NCBI RefSeq assembly: GCF_001264245.1
Contig: NZ_CP011339.1
Location: forward strand, 2,480,001-2,544,000
Length of the DNA: 64,000 bases
Direction: 5' to 3'
Origin: Microcystis panniformis FACHB-1757
Lineage (GTDB): Bacteria > Cyanobacteriota > Cyanobacteriia > Cyanobacteriales > Microcystaceae
Shown here: in pieces, positions 52,846 to 61,925 of the stretch
Position numbering within the stretch: the first letter of the stretch is position 1
How the letters are laid out: each line of letters opens with the position of its first letter
Notes under the pieces: generated by a model
The model's database searches: none
Told to the model about the DNA's origin: nothing
The model's input: only the letters and a program-made list of their open reading frames with translations
Position numbers and translations under genes: made by a program

Positions 52846-53142
52846 ATGGTGACGGAGAAGAAATCGAATAGAAAGGCCAATGGATTAGGCTGTCTAGCGG
52901 GGGGTCTGGTTTTTTGCCTCTTATTTCCCCTGTGTTTTTTCTTTTTTGGTTGGTTATCCTTCGCTCTTGGGATGAGTTGTGCTTTCCCCAGTCAATGTTC
53001 GACAGAGGGGGAAATAATCAAGTTTATCCTATCAATGATTTCGTTTTTTGGGGGAGGATTCGCCGTACCTATATTCCTCAGTTGTGCCGTTGGAAAAGCC
53101 GTCAGATTTGGGTTAAGTCGGAGAAAAAATAACCGAACTTAA
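52846..53142 (+). CDS. Small membrane protein of unknown function
   Basis: A 98-residue protein with two hydrophobic segments (LAGGLVFCLLFPLCFFFFGW and IKFILSMISFFGGGFAVPIF) and basic ends. Cys residues occur in the loop (GMSCAFPSQCSTEGE), possibly a disulphide in the periplasm. No family recognised. It runs toward desC (convergent). Confidence 0.5.
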   Translation: MVTEKKSNRKANGLGCLAGGLVFCLLFPLCFFFFGWLSFALGMSCAFPSQCSTEGEIIKFILSMISFFGGGFAVPIFLSCAVGKAVRFGLSRRKNNRT

Positions 53143-53182
53143 ACATAAGTTCGGCTAGATTTAATTTAACAACTGGATAAAA

Positions 53183-54016
53183 CTAACTTTCTGTCGCCGT
53201 TGCTGTGGTGGGAGGCAACTTAATATTAGTAGCTAATCCCAGAATTTGCAGCAGACGGATGGTCATCCAAGTCAGGTCAACTTCCCACCATTGTAGGCCA
53301 TGACGGGCAGAATACTGATAGGCATGGTGATTATTGTGCCAACCTTCACCGAAAGTTAAGAGGGCAACCCACCAACAATTTTTAGAATTATCGTGGGATT
53401 CATGGCTAACATAACCGAATTTGTGGGTGGCGCTGTTGACAAACCAAGTAGAGTGGAAAACTAAGACCAAGCGAACAAAAATTCCCCAAATTACAAACGG
53501 CCAACCACCCATAGCATAGAGAATTAAGCCTAAAACAATTTGGATAGGAACAAAATAATTTTGACAGAATTTATAGAAAGGATCGTCGGCGATATCCTGG
53601 GTAAAACGGGCAATTTCTTCGTCGGCAGGAATTTCGTGTAACATCCAACCCATGTGACTCCACCAGAAACCTTTATTAGAATCGTGGGGATCGGGAGCAG
53701 TATCAGAATATTTATGATGAAGACGATGTAAACCTATCCATGCGATCGCACCCCCCTGACAAGCGAGGGTTCCGCACAAAACCAGAAAGTATTCTAACCA
53801 TTTGGGAGTCTTAAAACTCCGATGGGAGACCAAACGATGAAAACCGAGGGTAATTCCTAAACCCCCGGTAATCCAATAGAGAATCAATGTCACTCCCACA
53901 GCACCCCAGCTAAAATTGCTAGGTAAGAAGGCTAAAAGAGCCACTAAGTGGATAAAAGCCATGTAGATGAGAGTCACCCAGTCAATGGGAAGTTTTTCGG
54001 AAGTCGCAACAGTCAT
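53183..54016 (-). CDS. desC: Acyl-lipid delta-9 desaturase
   Basis: A 277-residue membrane protein with the three His boxes of acyl-CoA/acyl-lipid desaturases: HRLVSHR (60-66), HRLHH (97-101) and HNNHH (227-231), in the context GWHNNHHAYQYSARHGL. It puts the first double bond in membrane-lipid acyl chains with ferredoxin as donor. I placed the start at ATG 54016 (MTVATSEKLPID); an earlier in-frame ATG adds four residues. Spacing and length match DesC. Confidence 0.92.
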   Translation of the reverse strand: MTVATSEKLPIDWVTLIYMAFIHLVALLAFLPSNFSWGAVGVTLILYWITGGLGITLGFHRLVSHRSFKTPKWLEYFLVLCGTLACQGGAIAWIGLHRLHHKYSDTAPDPHDSNKGFWWSHMGWMLHEIPADEEIARFTQDIADDPFYKFCQNYFVPIQIVLGLILYAMGGWPFVIWGIFVRLVLVFHSTWFVNSATHKFGYVSHESHDNSKNCWWVALLTFGEGWHNNHHAYQYSARHGLQWWEVDLTWMTIRLLQILGLATNIKLPPTTATATES

Positions 54017-54135
54017 TGAATAACCCAAAGGGAAACAACAGGAGACAGAGCATCATCGTCTTATCTGTCTCGATTTGACACAGGGGGAACTTTGACGCTT
54101 AATGAATAGTAACAAATATCACAGTCTATTGTTTG

Positions 54136-55389
54136 ATGGATATCCCCCCTCTACTCCACAGGGCAGAAAAGGCCTTACTCCCCATCTTTTCGGAAATTGA
54201 CGCACAGGTCAAGGAAAATCTCCGTCAAGTCCTCTGCGCTTTCCGTGCAAACCGCGTCGGGGTGCATCATTTTGCTAGTGTTAGTGGTTATGGTCATGAT
54301 GACTTGGGACGGGATACTTTAGATCAAGTGTTCGCCCAAGCCCTGGGGGCCGAAAAGGCGGCGGTGCGGGTACAATTTGTTTCAGGAACCCATGCGATCG
54401 CCTGTGCCTTGTATGGGGTTCTTCGACCGGGGGATGAGATGTTAGCGGTAGCGGGTGCGCCCTACGATACCCTAGAGGAAGTAATTGGAATTAGGGGCAG
54501 TGGTCAAGGCTCTTTAAAGGATTTTGGCGTTAGTTATCGGCAATTAGAGCTAGATTCTACTGGTGCGATCGATTGGTTGGCCTTGGCCACAGCAGTGAAA
54601 CCCCAAACCCGTTTAGTCCATATTCAAAGATCCTGCGGTTATTCCTGGCGATCGAGTTTGTCTATTGACGAAATCGAGAGAATTGTCCGTATAGTTAAAC
54701 AACAAAACCCGAATACGGTCTGTTTTGTCGATAATTGCTATGGAGAATTTATCAACACCCAAGAACCCACCGACGTGGGGGCAGATCTGATGGCCGGTTC
54801 TCTCATTAAAAATCCAGGAGGTACAATCGTCACGGCCGGGGGATACATAGCAGGTAAAGCGGAATTAGTGGAAATGGCCTGCTATCGTCTGACAGCACCG
54901 GGGATCGGTAGCGAGGGAGGGGCAACTTTTGACCAAAATCGTCTCCTTTATCAGGGATTGTTTCTAGCGCCGCAAATGGTGGGAGAAGCGATGAAAGGCA
55001 GTCATTTAATCGCCTATGTGGGCGATAAGTTGGGTTATCCGGTCAATCCCGCTCCTTTTGTGCCTCGACGCGATATTATTCAAGCGATTAAACTCGGTTC
55101 CCCCGATAAGCTGATTGCCTTCTGTAAAGCCATTCAAGCCTATTCTCCCATCGGTTCCTACTTGGACCCCATTCCTGCCCAAATGCCGGGCTATGAGAGC
55201 CAAGTAGTGATGGCTGGTGGCACGTTTATCGATGGTAGCACCTCGGAATTCTCCGCCGATGGACCCCTCCGGGAACCCTATATCGTTTTTTGTCAGGGGG
55301 GAACCCATTGGACCCATATTTCTCTAGCTTTAGAACAAGCGATCGCTGCTTTGTTGAATGGTTCCCCTAACCTTTCTTCTCTCCCTTAG
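54136..55389 (+). CDS. Methionine gamma-lyase/aluminium-resistance family PLP enzyme
   Basis: A 417-residue PLP-dependent protein. Typical stretches are NRVGVHHFASVSGYGHDDLG, VQFVSGTHAIACALYGVLRP and VCFVDNCYGEFINTQEP; the PLP-Lys is probably in AGSLIKNPGGTIVTAGGYIA. This fits the family once called aluminium-resistance protein and now methionine gamma-lyase family (COG4100). The substrate in cyanobacteria is uncertain. It is divergent from desC with a 120-base shared upstream region. Confidence 0.85.
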   Translation: MDIPPLLHRAEKALLPIFSEIDAQVKENLRQVLCAFRANRVGVHHFASVSGYGHDDLGRDTLDQVFAQALGAEKAAVRVQFVSGTHAIACALYGVLRPGDEMLAVAGAPYDTLEEVIGIRGSGQGSLKDFGVSYRQLELDSTGAIDWLALATAVKPQTRLVHIQRSCGYSWRSSLSIDEIERIVRIVKQQNPNTVCFVDNCYGEFINTQEPTDVGADLMAGSLIKNPGGTIVTAGGYIAGKAELVEMACYRLTAPGIGSEGGATFDQNRLLYQGLFLAPQMVGEAMKGSHLIAYVGDKLGYPVNPAPFVPRRDIIQAIKLGSPDKLIAFCKAIQAYSPIGSYLDPIPAQMPGYESQVVMAGGTFIDGSTSEFSADGPLREPYIVFCQGGTHWTHISLALEQAIAALLNGSPNLSSLP

Positions 55390-55435
55390 TTAAAATCCTA
55401 ACTTCCTGTCTTTGTGGTTAACAAAAAGTAAAACG

Positions 55436-55505
55436 TAGGGTGCGTTAGACAGCCAAAATTGCTGCTGTGACTGGAGGGTAACAATCCCTCGTAACGCACC
55501 ACCTA
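55436..55505. repeat. Dispersed repeat E (GTAGGGTGCGTTAGAC)
   Basis: GTAGGGTGCGTTAGACAGCC to CTCGTAACGCACCACC has inverted ends (GGTGCGTTA, TAACGCACC). A similar repeat is near 44290. A partial second copy (AACGCACCACCTATCATCAA) follows at about 55541. The interval 55390-55787 has no gene. Confidence 0.65.
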
Positions 55506-55652
55506 TCATCGACTGTGATTGTGTGATGTATGATTGAAGTAACGCACCACCTATCATCAACTAAGTAGCCGGTTACAATTAAAGATAAAATACAAAGAAC
55601 CAGAAGCTTGTCCCACTATCTAAAAATTAATTGAGATTACTTACTTATAATA

Positions 55653-55743
55653 AGTAGTCATGCAAAATTAATTACCTGCCCGATCGAGCTAAAACCCTTA
55701 CGGGGCAATGATCGTCATGTGTAAATAATTTTGCCTAGGTACT
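55653..55743. mobile_element. MITE-C copy (91 bp, TA site)
   Basis: Same 91-bp unit as at 19086, flanked by TA at 55651-55652 and 55744-55745. It lies 45 bases upstream of the SPFH gene start. Confidence 0.92.
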
Positions 55744-55787
55744 TAACAGTGCTACGATAAAACCGATCAAATATCTAAGGAGTTGTC

Positions 55788-56669
55788 ATGAATTACAATC
55801 GCAATATGTTCCCATTCATAGCGGGGGGAATTTTAATATTAGCTTTTACTACCATACTGCGCCCTTTTGCCGTTATTGATACCGGCGAACGCGGCGTTGT
55901 CATGTACTTTGGCAAAGTGCAGAAACAAATCCTCGATGAAGGAATTCATCCTGTTATACCGATTGTCACCAAGATCAAGACCCTCAACGTTCGAGTGCAA
56001 ACAACGGAAGTAAAGGCAAAAGGAGCTTCTAAAGATTTGCAAGATGTGGAAACAACTATTATCGTTAACTGGCACATCGACCCCGACAAAGTCAATCAGA
56101 TTTATCAACAAGTTGGGGATATCAATGCGATTGTCTCTGGTATTATCAACCCAGCAGTATCGGAAATTGTCAAAGCGGCAACAGCACAACGTCCCGTACA
56201 AAATATCTTGCAAGAGCGAGGAGAACTCAAACGTGAAATTGACACTTCCCTCGCCCAAAGACTGAGACGTTATGGGATAATTATCAATGATGTATCTCTC
56301 GTTAATTTTGGTTTTTCCGAAGAGTTTAACGCAGCGATTGAAGCCAAACAAGTAGCGGAACAAAAGGCACAAGAAGCTGCTTTTCGCGCACAACAAGCAG
56401 AACAGGAAGCGAAAGCGGAAATCAACCGCGCAAAGGGACAGGCAGAAGCTCAAAAACTATTGCGCCAAAACCTAAGTACCTAGGCAAAATTATTTACACA
56501 TGACGAACATTGCCCCGTAAGGGTTTTAGCTCGATCGGGCAGGTAATTAATTTTGCATGACTACTTAACACCAGAAATTTTACAACAACGAGCAATCGAA
56601 AAGTGGGATGGACGTTTTCCTGTCGTCATGGGTGGTTCAGGCTCCCTTCCCCTGATCAACATCGGGTAA
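55788..56669 (+). pseudogene. SPFH/prohibitin-family protein, cut by MITE-C
   Basis: The first part (to 56483) reads MNYNRNMFPFIAGGILILAF, VIDTGERGVVMYFGKVQKQI, QDVETTIIVNWHIDPDKVNQ and the helical stretch EEFNAAIEAKQVAEQKAQEA, then stops two codons into a MITE. Removing the 91-bp MITE and one TA restores QNLTPEILQQRAIEKWDGRF and PVVMGGSGSLPLINIG. One N-terminal membrane helix anchors the SPFH domain, as in prohibitins. The truncated 231-residue product still has the full SPFH domain and may keep some function. Confidence 0.85.
56475..56565. mobile_element. MITE-C copy in the SPFH gene (91 bp, reversed)
   Basis: Same unit as 55653 in opposite orientation, with TA at 56473-56474 and 56566-56567. 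The two MITE-C copies flank most of the SPFH gene. Confidence 0.92.
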
Positions 56670-56670
56670 T

Positions 56671-57612
56671 GATTCGGTAGTAGTGGTGTAGCCCTCTTGC
56701 TTACCTGGTATGAATTGTGTAAAATATTTATTAATAAAAATAATTGGAACCCGATCAGTCTTTAAACCTCTAGCTTGATTATGACTTTTCTGATAAATAT
56801 CTTTTTCTGGCTCCTGTCTGGCTTACTCAAATATCAGTCTAGCACCGAACAAAGTACCCCCTTCACCTCCGTTCCCCTGTCAAGCGTTGTGGTTCTCACC
56901 ATCGGATCAAGAATGGTTCTATTCCTAAGGGAAAACCCAAACGTCAAAGTAAAGAATGTGGTCGTCAGTTTGTGAGCAATCCCACTAATAAAACCGTCTC
57001 TGACGAAACCAAACAATTAATTGATAAACTCTTGCTCGAACGAATTTCCTGACGAGGAATTGCTAGAGTAACAGGGGTAAGTTGGTCATGGTAACAAAAT
57101 TATGTCAACAATAAACTGGCGGCTGTCCCCCGTCAAATAAAGGTTTCGGACAAACCAAAAGGTAAATTGGTTAGAGAATGTGATAAAATGTGGTCTTTGG
57201 TTTTTTCTAAGACGATAAAGGTCTATATTTGGCGGTTAATTGATAGAAAGACAAGGGAAATTATTGGTTGCTATGCGCGGAGATAGGAGTCGTCAATCAG
57301 CCAAAAAACTTTGGGGCCAGTTTACCAGGCGTTTACCGACAATGTGCGGTTGCTTACACAGACTTTTGGGAGTCCTATAAGACAGTAATTCCTAGTAAAC
57401 GTCATCGGGCAGTAGGTCAAGAAACTGGTCAAACTAATCCTATTGAAAGATTAAATAATACCTTTCGACAAAGGATTTCTCGGTTGGTGAGAGAGAGTCT
57501 ATCTTTCTCTAAAAAAATGGAGAATCACGTTGGGGAACCCTTTGGTATTTTATCCATGACTACAATGCACAGCAAAGCAAAGGATTAAGCCGCCATCACT
57601 ACTACCGAATCA
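56671..57612 (+). mobile_element. IS1-type relic
   Basis: The ends GATTCGGTAGTAGTGG and the inverse of GGTGATTCGGTAGTAGTGAT bound the element. Inside, an InsA-like zinc finger remnant (PVKRCGSHHRIKNGS, QSKECGRQFVSNPT) and IS1 InsB-like parts (LVFSKTIKVYIWRLIDRKTR, DFWESYKTVIPSKRHRAVGQ, GQTNPIERLNNTFRQRISRL) occur in different frames with stops between. It is not active. It lies between the SPFH gene and the TOPRIM-like gene, and its insertion likely removed the start of the latter. Confidence 0.85.
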
Positions 57613-58552
57613 CCACCGTCAATTTATTCTGGCAAACCGTCAAATTCGTAATAAATTTGTCATCCTCTGTGAAGGGGAAATCAAAAAAAATGCCGGCAGG
57701 TTATCTCCTCAATCCTATCGAGCTATGGAAGATTTTCCCGATGCTAATTTTTATAGAGCTTGTGTTCCTAGGGATTGGAGACAAAAGATACCGACTTTTT
57801 TTAACTGTGGTGATAGAAATGATGTTTTAAATACTTACTTTAATCTTTTGCGTTTGCATGAAGAGAACCCAGAAGCTTCTTATTTAAATCCCCAGCAACT
57901 GTTCGCTATCGTCGATTTGGACTTACAAAAGAAAGATTTAAAAGATTTAGATGATTCCTATCCATTTAAGGATTTAGAGCAAATTTTTGAGGACTTATAT
58001 GAAAAATCACTGATTAAAGTCAATCGGGTTAGACAGCATAGAATTTGGGTGACGGGATTGATTCATAAAGAGTCCTATTTTATTTTCCCCGATATTCATA
58101 TTCAATCAATTCTTAGCGAACATTCGGCTGTTTATCGAGATTCCGCTGCTAGACTAGAAAATATTTATCTTGATATGGCAGATAAAATTAAGGATGATGC
58201 CGATTTAAAAGATAATTTTTCCAGAGTTAAAGGGAGAATCTCTCATTGTCAAAACCTAGAACTATCGGAAGTGGAGAATTTACAGGTATCTTGGCAAAAA
58301 CAATATCAAGTTAGCCACGACAATAGCCAATCGGAATTAGTGCTGGCTCTGTTGACTATCAAAAAAGCGAAGCAATATTGGTTAGAAGTTGAACCTCCAG
58401 AGGACAATACATCACCCCCAGAAAGATATAGAGAACAACTGGCACTACAAATAGGAAGATTTTATGCTGACAATAGCGATAATCCGGGCTGCCATATTTC
58501 CCATCTCCTCAAACTGCTGAAGCTAGAACTCAACCCCAGGGAGCAGGAATAA
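57613..58552 (+). pseudogene. TOPRIM-like protein, 5' end lost to the IS1-type relic
   Basis: An open frame begins just after the IS1-type relic with RQFILANRQIRNKFVILCEG, EIKKNAGRLSPQSYRAM, and reads to TAA at 58552. If it is translated, the first ATG is at 57725, giving 275 residues. CEGE near the N-terminus and the later FAIVDLDLQ (D-x-D) resemble the acidic pattern of a TOPRIM fold, though this is inferred by eye. The usual start upstream of CEGE is absent, so the gene is probably truncated. It is followed by a beheaded ATPase gene. Confidence 0.5.
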
Positions 58553-58769
58553 ATTTAATCGCATTATTTGACCTAAAAAAAGAGGGTTCGCAGGCAGGCA
58601 CGGATTTCCATTCTATATATAAGTATCTGTCAAGGGCGGGGATTTGTCAAGGTTTTTTTGGGAAAAAATCTGCCAGAATTTGACCGGCAGGATAAGAGAT
58701 TGTTTCACCTTTGCCTGTGAGCTACAATAAGCAGATGAGCAAGAGGATAGGATTACAGGAGTTTTAACA

Positions 58770-58916
58770 ATGCGGTTACTACGGGTTCAGGTTCCTGACT
58801 TTCGAGTGTTAAAGAATATTGATCTTAGTTTCGAGAAAGACTTTTTTCCTCAGATATTCCCTATCGGTAGTTTGGTAGGTTGGGTTGAGGCACGAAACCC
58901 AACGCCAGTTGCGTAA
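58770..58916 (+). pseudogene. ABC/SMC-type ATPase, truncated before Walker A
   Basis: The frame reads MRLLRVQVPDFRVLKNIDLS, FEKDFFPQIFPIGSL, then VGWVEARNPTPVA and stop. The first 35 residues look like the N-terminus of AAA/ABC-type ATPases just before the P-loop (GSLNGGGKST would be expected). A repeat containing GGTTGGGTTGAGGCACGAAA replaces the P-loop and everything after. The gap 58553-58769 before it holds no gene. Confidence 0.65.
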
Positions 58917-58947
58917 ACACCAATCCAATAAATGTTATTCTAACTTG

Positions 58948-59478
58948 GTGCAATACCGTAGAGCAAAAACACCTAGAGCCACTTATTTTTTTACAGTTGT
59001 GACATACAATCGTCACAGAATTTTGTGTGAACCTGAAAATGTGGATTGACTACGAAATGCTTTTAAATATGTTATGCGACAACATCATTTTAAGATTGAT
59101 GCTATTGTCATTTTACCAGATCCCATTCATGCTCTTTGGACATGGCCTGAAACGGATGCAGATTTTTCAACTCGTTGGCGATTAATTAAAAGTTATTTTA
59201 GCCGTCAATGTCATTCTCAATATCAGGTTAAAATTTCAACATCTCGACAACATAAAGGAGAAAAGGCTATTTGGCAACGTCGCTTTTGGGAGCATCAAGT
59301 TCGAGATGATTGAGATTTTGTTAATCATCTCGAATACCGTGCATCATGGATTAGTAAACGCTCCGAAAGATTGGCAATATTCCAGTTTTCACCGTTAGGT
59401 TGAAGAAGGAATTTATGATCAGATGTGGGGAGTTTCAGAAAAGCTGATCTTTGATAGTGATATTGGTATGGAATAAAA
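58948..59478 (+). pseudogene. REP-associated tyrosine transposase (RAYT) relic
   Basis: Pieces in different frames spell one protein: QYRRAKTPRATYFFTVVTYN, a stop in the VNVD region, then RQHHFKIDAIVILPDPIHAL, RWRLIKSYFSRQCHSQYQVK, AIWQRRFWEHQVRDD, and further frames VNHLEY and VNAPKDWQYSSFHR. The expected HUH motif H-x-H (PDHIHALW) reads PDPIHALW, so a catalytic His is lost. A TGA follows RDD. It is clearly inactive. Confidence 0.82.
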
Positions 59479-59640
59479 TGTAGAAGTGAAACCCAAAAAA
59501 TTAAGGTAAGAAATAAAAGCAATGTTGCGTTTCGTCACTAATATCGGTATGGAATAAAATGTAGGTTGGATTGAACGAAGTGAAACCCAAAAAATTAAGG
59601 TAAGAAATAAAGGCAATGTTGGGTTGCGTTCCTTAACCCA
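59457..59640. repeat. Tandem duplication of about 90 bp
   Basis: GATATTGGTATGGAATAAAA and GAAACCCAAAAAATTAAGG, then AAGAAATAAAAGCAATGTTG, occur twice in a row with small changes. It is part of the debris between the RAYT relic and the IS110-type element. No gene is in 59479-59892 other than the element's left end. Confidence 0.7.
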
Positions 59641-59726
59641 ACCTTGTATCTTGAGAAGTAGGCAACCCGTCCCAACCTAGGTAAAAAATACCGCTTTGTA
59701 GCTTGGGTGCCTATATTCTGAAAAAG

Positions 59727-59892
59727 GGCGTGGACATCCAGTTCAACCGAGGTGCTTGACACCGTTGGGTAGCCACCGGAGCCACGCCGTCATCCCGAGG
59801 AGACAAGCTCGAACAATCGCCCTTAGGATTAACCTCGTCTTCGCAAGGACGAGTTACCAAAGGGACAAAATAACTTAACCCCAGCATAAACG
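59727..59892 (+). ncRNA. Candidate bridge-RNA region of the IS110-type element
   Basis: About 165 GC-rich bases lie between the likely left end and the transposase ATG. Visible hairpins include CTCGTC-TTCGCAAG-GACGAG (about 59836-59855) and other short stems (GGTGCTTGACACC). In the IS110 subgroup the left end encodes a bridge RNA that guides target choice. Location, size and structure fit this, but no loop could be matched to a target or donor, so this is inference. Confidence 0.4.
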
Positions 59893-60829
59893 ATGACAGA
59901 AGAAAAAACATGGGTAGGGATCGATGTCAGTAAAGAGGTTCTAGATATCTACGTGTTGCCGCAAGGTCTGACCTTGCAACAACCCAACAGCGACGTTGGC
60001 GTTCAATCGCTGATTGAACAATTACATCCTCTCTCACCGAGTTTGGTGGTGGTGGAATCGACGGGTGGATTAGAGCGCGCACTCGTATCGGGCTTACAAG
60101 CCGCCACCATACCGGTAGCGATCGCCAACCCCCGCAAGGTCAAAGGGTTTGCGACGGCATTGGGGAAAGCAAAAACGGACAAATTGGACGCACAGGTAAT
60201 CGCTCAATTCGCACGAGCCGTGCAACCCCAACCCCAACCCGTGGTTGCCCCCCAAGCCCAACAATTGAGCGACCTAGTACGACGACGACAGCAGTTGGTG
60301 GAGATGCAGGTGGCGGAGAAAAACCGCCTCAGTCGTGCGTCTGAGACGGTGCAACTAGATATCAAAGCCCATATTGAGGAAATCCAACAGCGTATTGAAA
60401 GCCTCAACGAGCAGATTCAGTCCCTCGCCCAACAGCAAGCCGATTGGCAAGGCAAAAATGAAATCTTACAATCCGTTAAAGGGATCGGCAAAGTTTCATC
60501 TGCCCTATGTTTGGCGGAATTACCCGAGATGGGAACACTCTGGCGAAAAACAGATTGCCCGGCTGGTCGGGGTCGCTCCTATCAACCACGATAGTGGCCA
60601 GCACAAGGGTAAACGCATGATTTCGGGGGGACGCACCTCGGTTCGCTGTGGCTTGTACATGGCCACATTGGTAGCCATTCGTCATAACCCGGTGATTCGG
60701 AAGTTCTACGAACGGTTGTTGACCAATGGCAAGTTGAAAAAGGTGGCCTTAGTTGCCTGTATGAGGAAATTGCTGGTTATCCTCAATGCCATGATTCGTG
60801 ATAATAAATGCTGGCAAGCACCCGCTTAG
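59893..60829 (+). pseudogene. IS110-family transposase with one frameshift
   Basis: The first frame begins MTEEKTWVGIDVSKEVLDIY (first Asp of the DEDD centre) and continues VVVESTGGLERALVSGLQAA (Glu), KAKTDKLDAQVIAQFARAV (Asp pair) to PEMGTLWRKTD. The second frame carries GEKQIARLVGVAPINHDSG, ISGGRTSVRCGLYMATLVA (the C-terminal domain with the conserved Ser) to MIRDNKCWQAP. The break lies near 60540-60555. It is a DEDD-type transposase of about 310 residues, inactive unless a frameshift restores it. Confidence 0.9.
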
Positions 60830-60987
60830 TCCAGTTTTCCGAACAATTTCATCGCTGACAAAACGGATGACTGGTGCCGTTACTTTGTCTTGCCTATTTG
60901 GGGTACAAAAGATTTTCTTTATTCCCCTTGACTTTTAAGACAATCGCTACAGGCGATGCGATCGCACTACAGGATCAGCGATCACCT

Positions 60988-61191
60988 TTATCGAGAAGAA
61001 ATAGCTACCTGCACATTCGGAGAAAAATTCTCGATTTTTCGAGAAGCATTAAGAATTTCAATCCCGATTACATTACCTGCTTGATCATAGTCAACAATAA
61101 CCCCCGGACTGATTGCCTCACTTTCTTCTACGGGTGTGTCATGCCAGGTAATTGTTAAAACGTCAACTTCAGCATCATATTTAGCTTTCAT
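60988..61191 (-). CDS. DUF2283 family protein
   Basis: A 67-residue protein: MKAKYDAEVDVLTITW, then EESEAISPGVIVDYDQAGNV and IGIEILNASRKIENF. This is the DUF2283 pattern. Such proteins are usually partnered by a DUF4258 protein, which lies upstream and overlaps by 11 bases. The ATG at 61191 matches the family start. It may be the antitoxin of the pair. Confidence 0.82.
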   Translation of the reverse strand: MKAKYDAEVDVLTITWHDTPVEESEAISPGVIVDYDQAGNVIGIEILNASRKIENFSPNVQVAISSR

Positions 61192-61438
61192 TTGATAGCT
61201 GCCTATATTTTCTAAGTTTACTGGTAACATATAGTGTAACAATTTTTTGAGGCTCAACTAAGTCATTAATGTAAATTCTCAGAAGATAAGTTTTATTGTT
61301 AATGGCGACAAACGTACCTTGATAAACTTTGAGTCCATCTTCTTCTAAAATTTGCTCAGGATTATTGAGGATGTCCTGCAATATTTTTCAAGAGATTTGG
61401 CGTTGAATAATTTTTTCTTCGGCATGGTGACTTAAAAT
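61181..61438 (-). pseudogene. DUF4258 family protein with one nonsense codon
   Basis: The minus-strand frame reads FILSHHAEEKIIQRQIS, a TGA (61388-61390), then KILQDILNNPEQILEEDGLK, VYQGTFVAINNKTYLLRIYI and TSKLRKYRQLSN. Without the stop it is a DUF4258 protein of about 85 residues. DUF4258 is a putative RNase-like toxin partner of DUF2283. A TTG at 61381 could still allow a shorter product, but the N-terminal helix would be missing. Confidence 0.75.
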
Positions 61439-61481
61439 AAAGTTCACGAGGATTTCGGAGTATTTTTTTGTAAGGGATTAG

Positions 61482-61668
61482 GGTTCTTCGGTTTGTTTTA
61501 TGCAATGGACGGGGTTATAAGGAATGAAACCTTTATAGATACAGACATTGCCGCAATTTTTGTCAATTGTTTGCGATCTGGAGCGAACTAATCAATTAAA
61601 TCTCTTGCCAGATAAGGATTGAGTCGATTTATGCCCCCACATCGAACCATACCAAGTCCCGAAGAGCC
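61482..61668. mobile_element. MITE-B copy (187 bp), no target duplication
   Basis: Same unit as 19832, 48176 and 62670, with several differences. The flanks GGGATTAG and ACCTACAA do not match, so the site has decayed or recombined. It lies upstream of the DUF4258 gene and next to GCGATCGC-rich sequence. Confidence 0.85.
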
Positions 61669-61925
61669 ACCTACAAGATCGCTTCTCCTCCTCATCAAAA
61701 AGCGATCGCTCCTCCCCCTGACCAAAAAGCGATCGCCCTTTGCGTTCCTATCCCAAGCGGCAGCTTTAAAGTTTAACCAACAAGATGACAGCGAATAACA
61801 ATAGACCTCTTGCATAATTTTTTTATGGTATAATATAAGGCTTTGCTTTTTTCTCAATTCTTAGATTGAAGTGGAAAAAAGAATAAAATGTGATCTTAGG
61901 TCAGGAAATCATCTATAATTTTGCT

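Noticed and set aside
55839..56453. A 204-residue minus-strand frame
   Set aside because: It is antisense to the SPFH gene and rich in Cys and Phe, as expected for a shadow frame.
61588..61857. An 89-residue minus-strand frame
   Set aside because: It overlaps MITE-B and GCGATCGC-rich sequence and its translation is repeat-like (RSDRFL).
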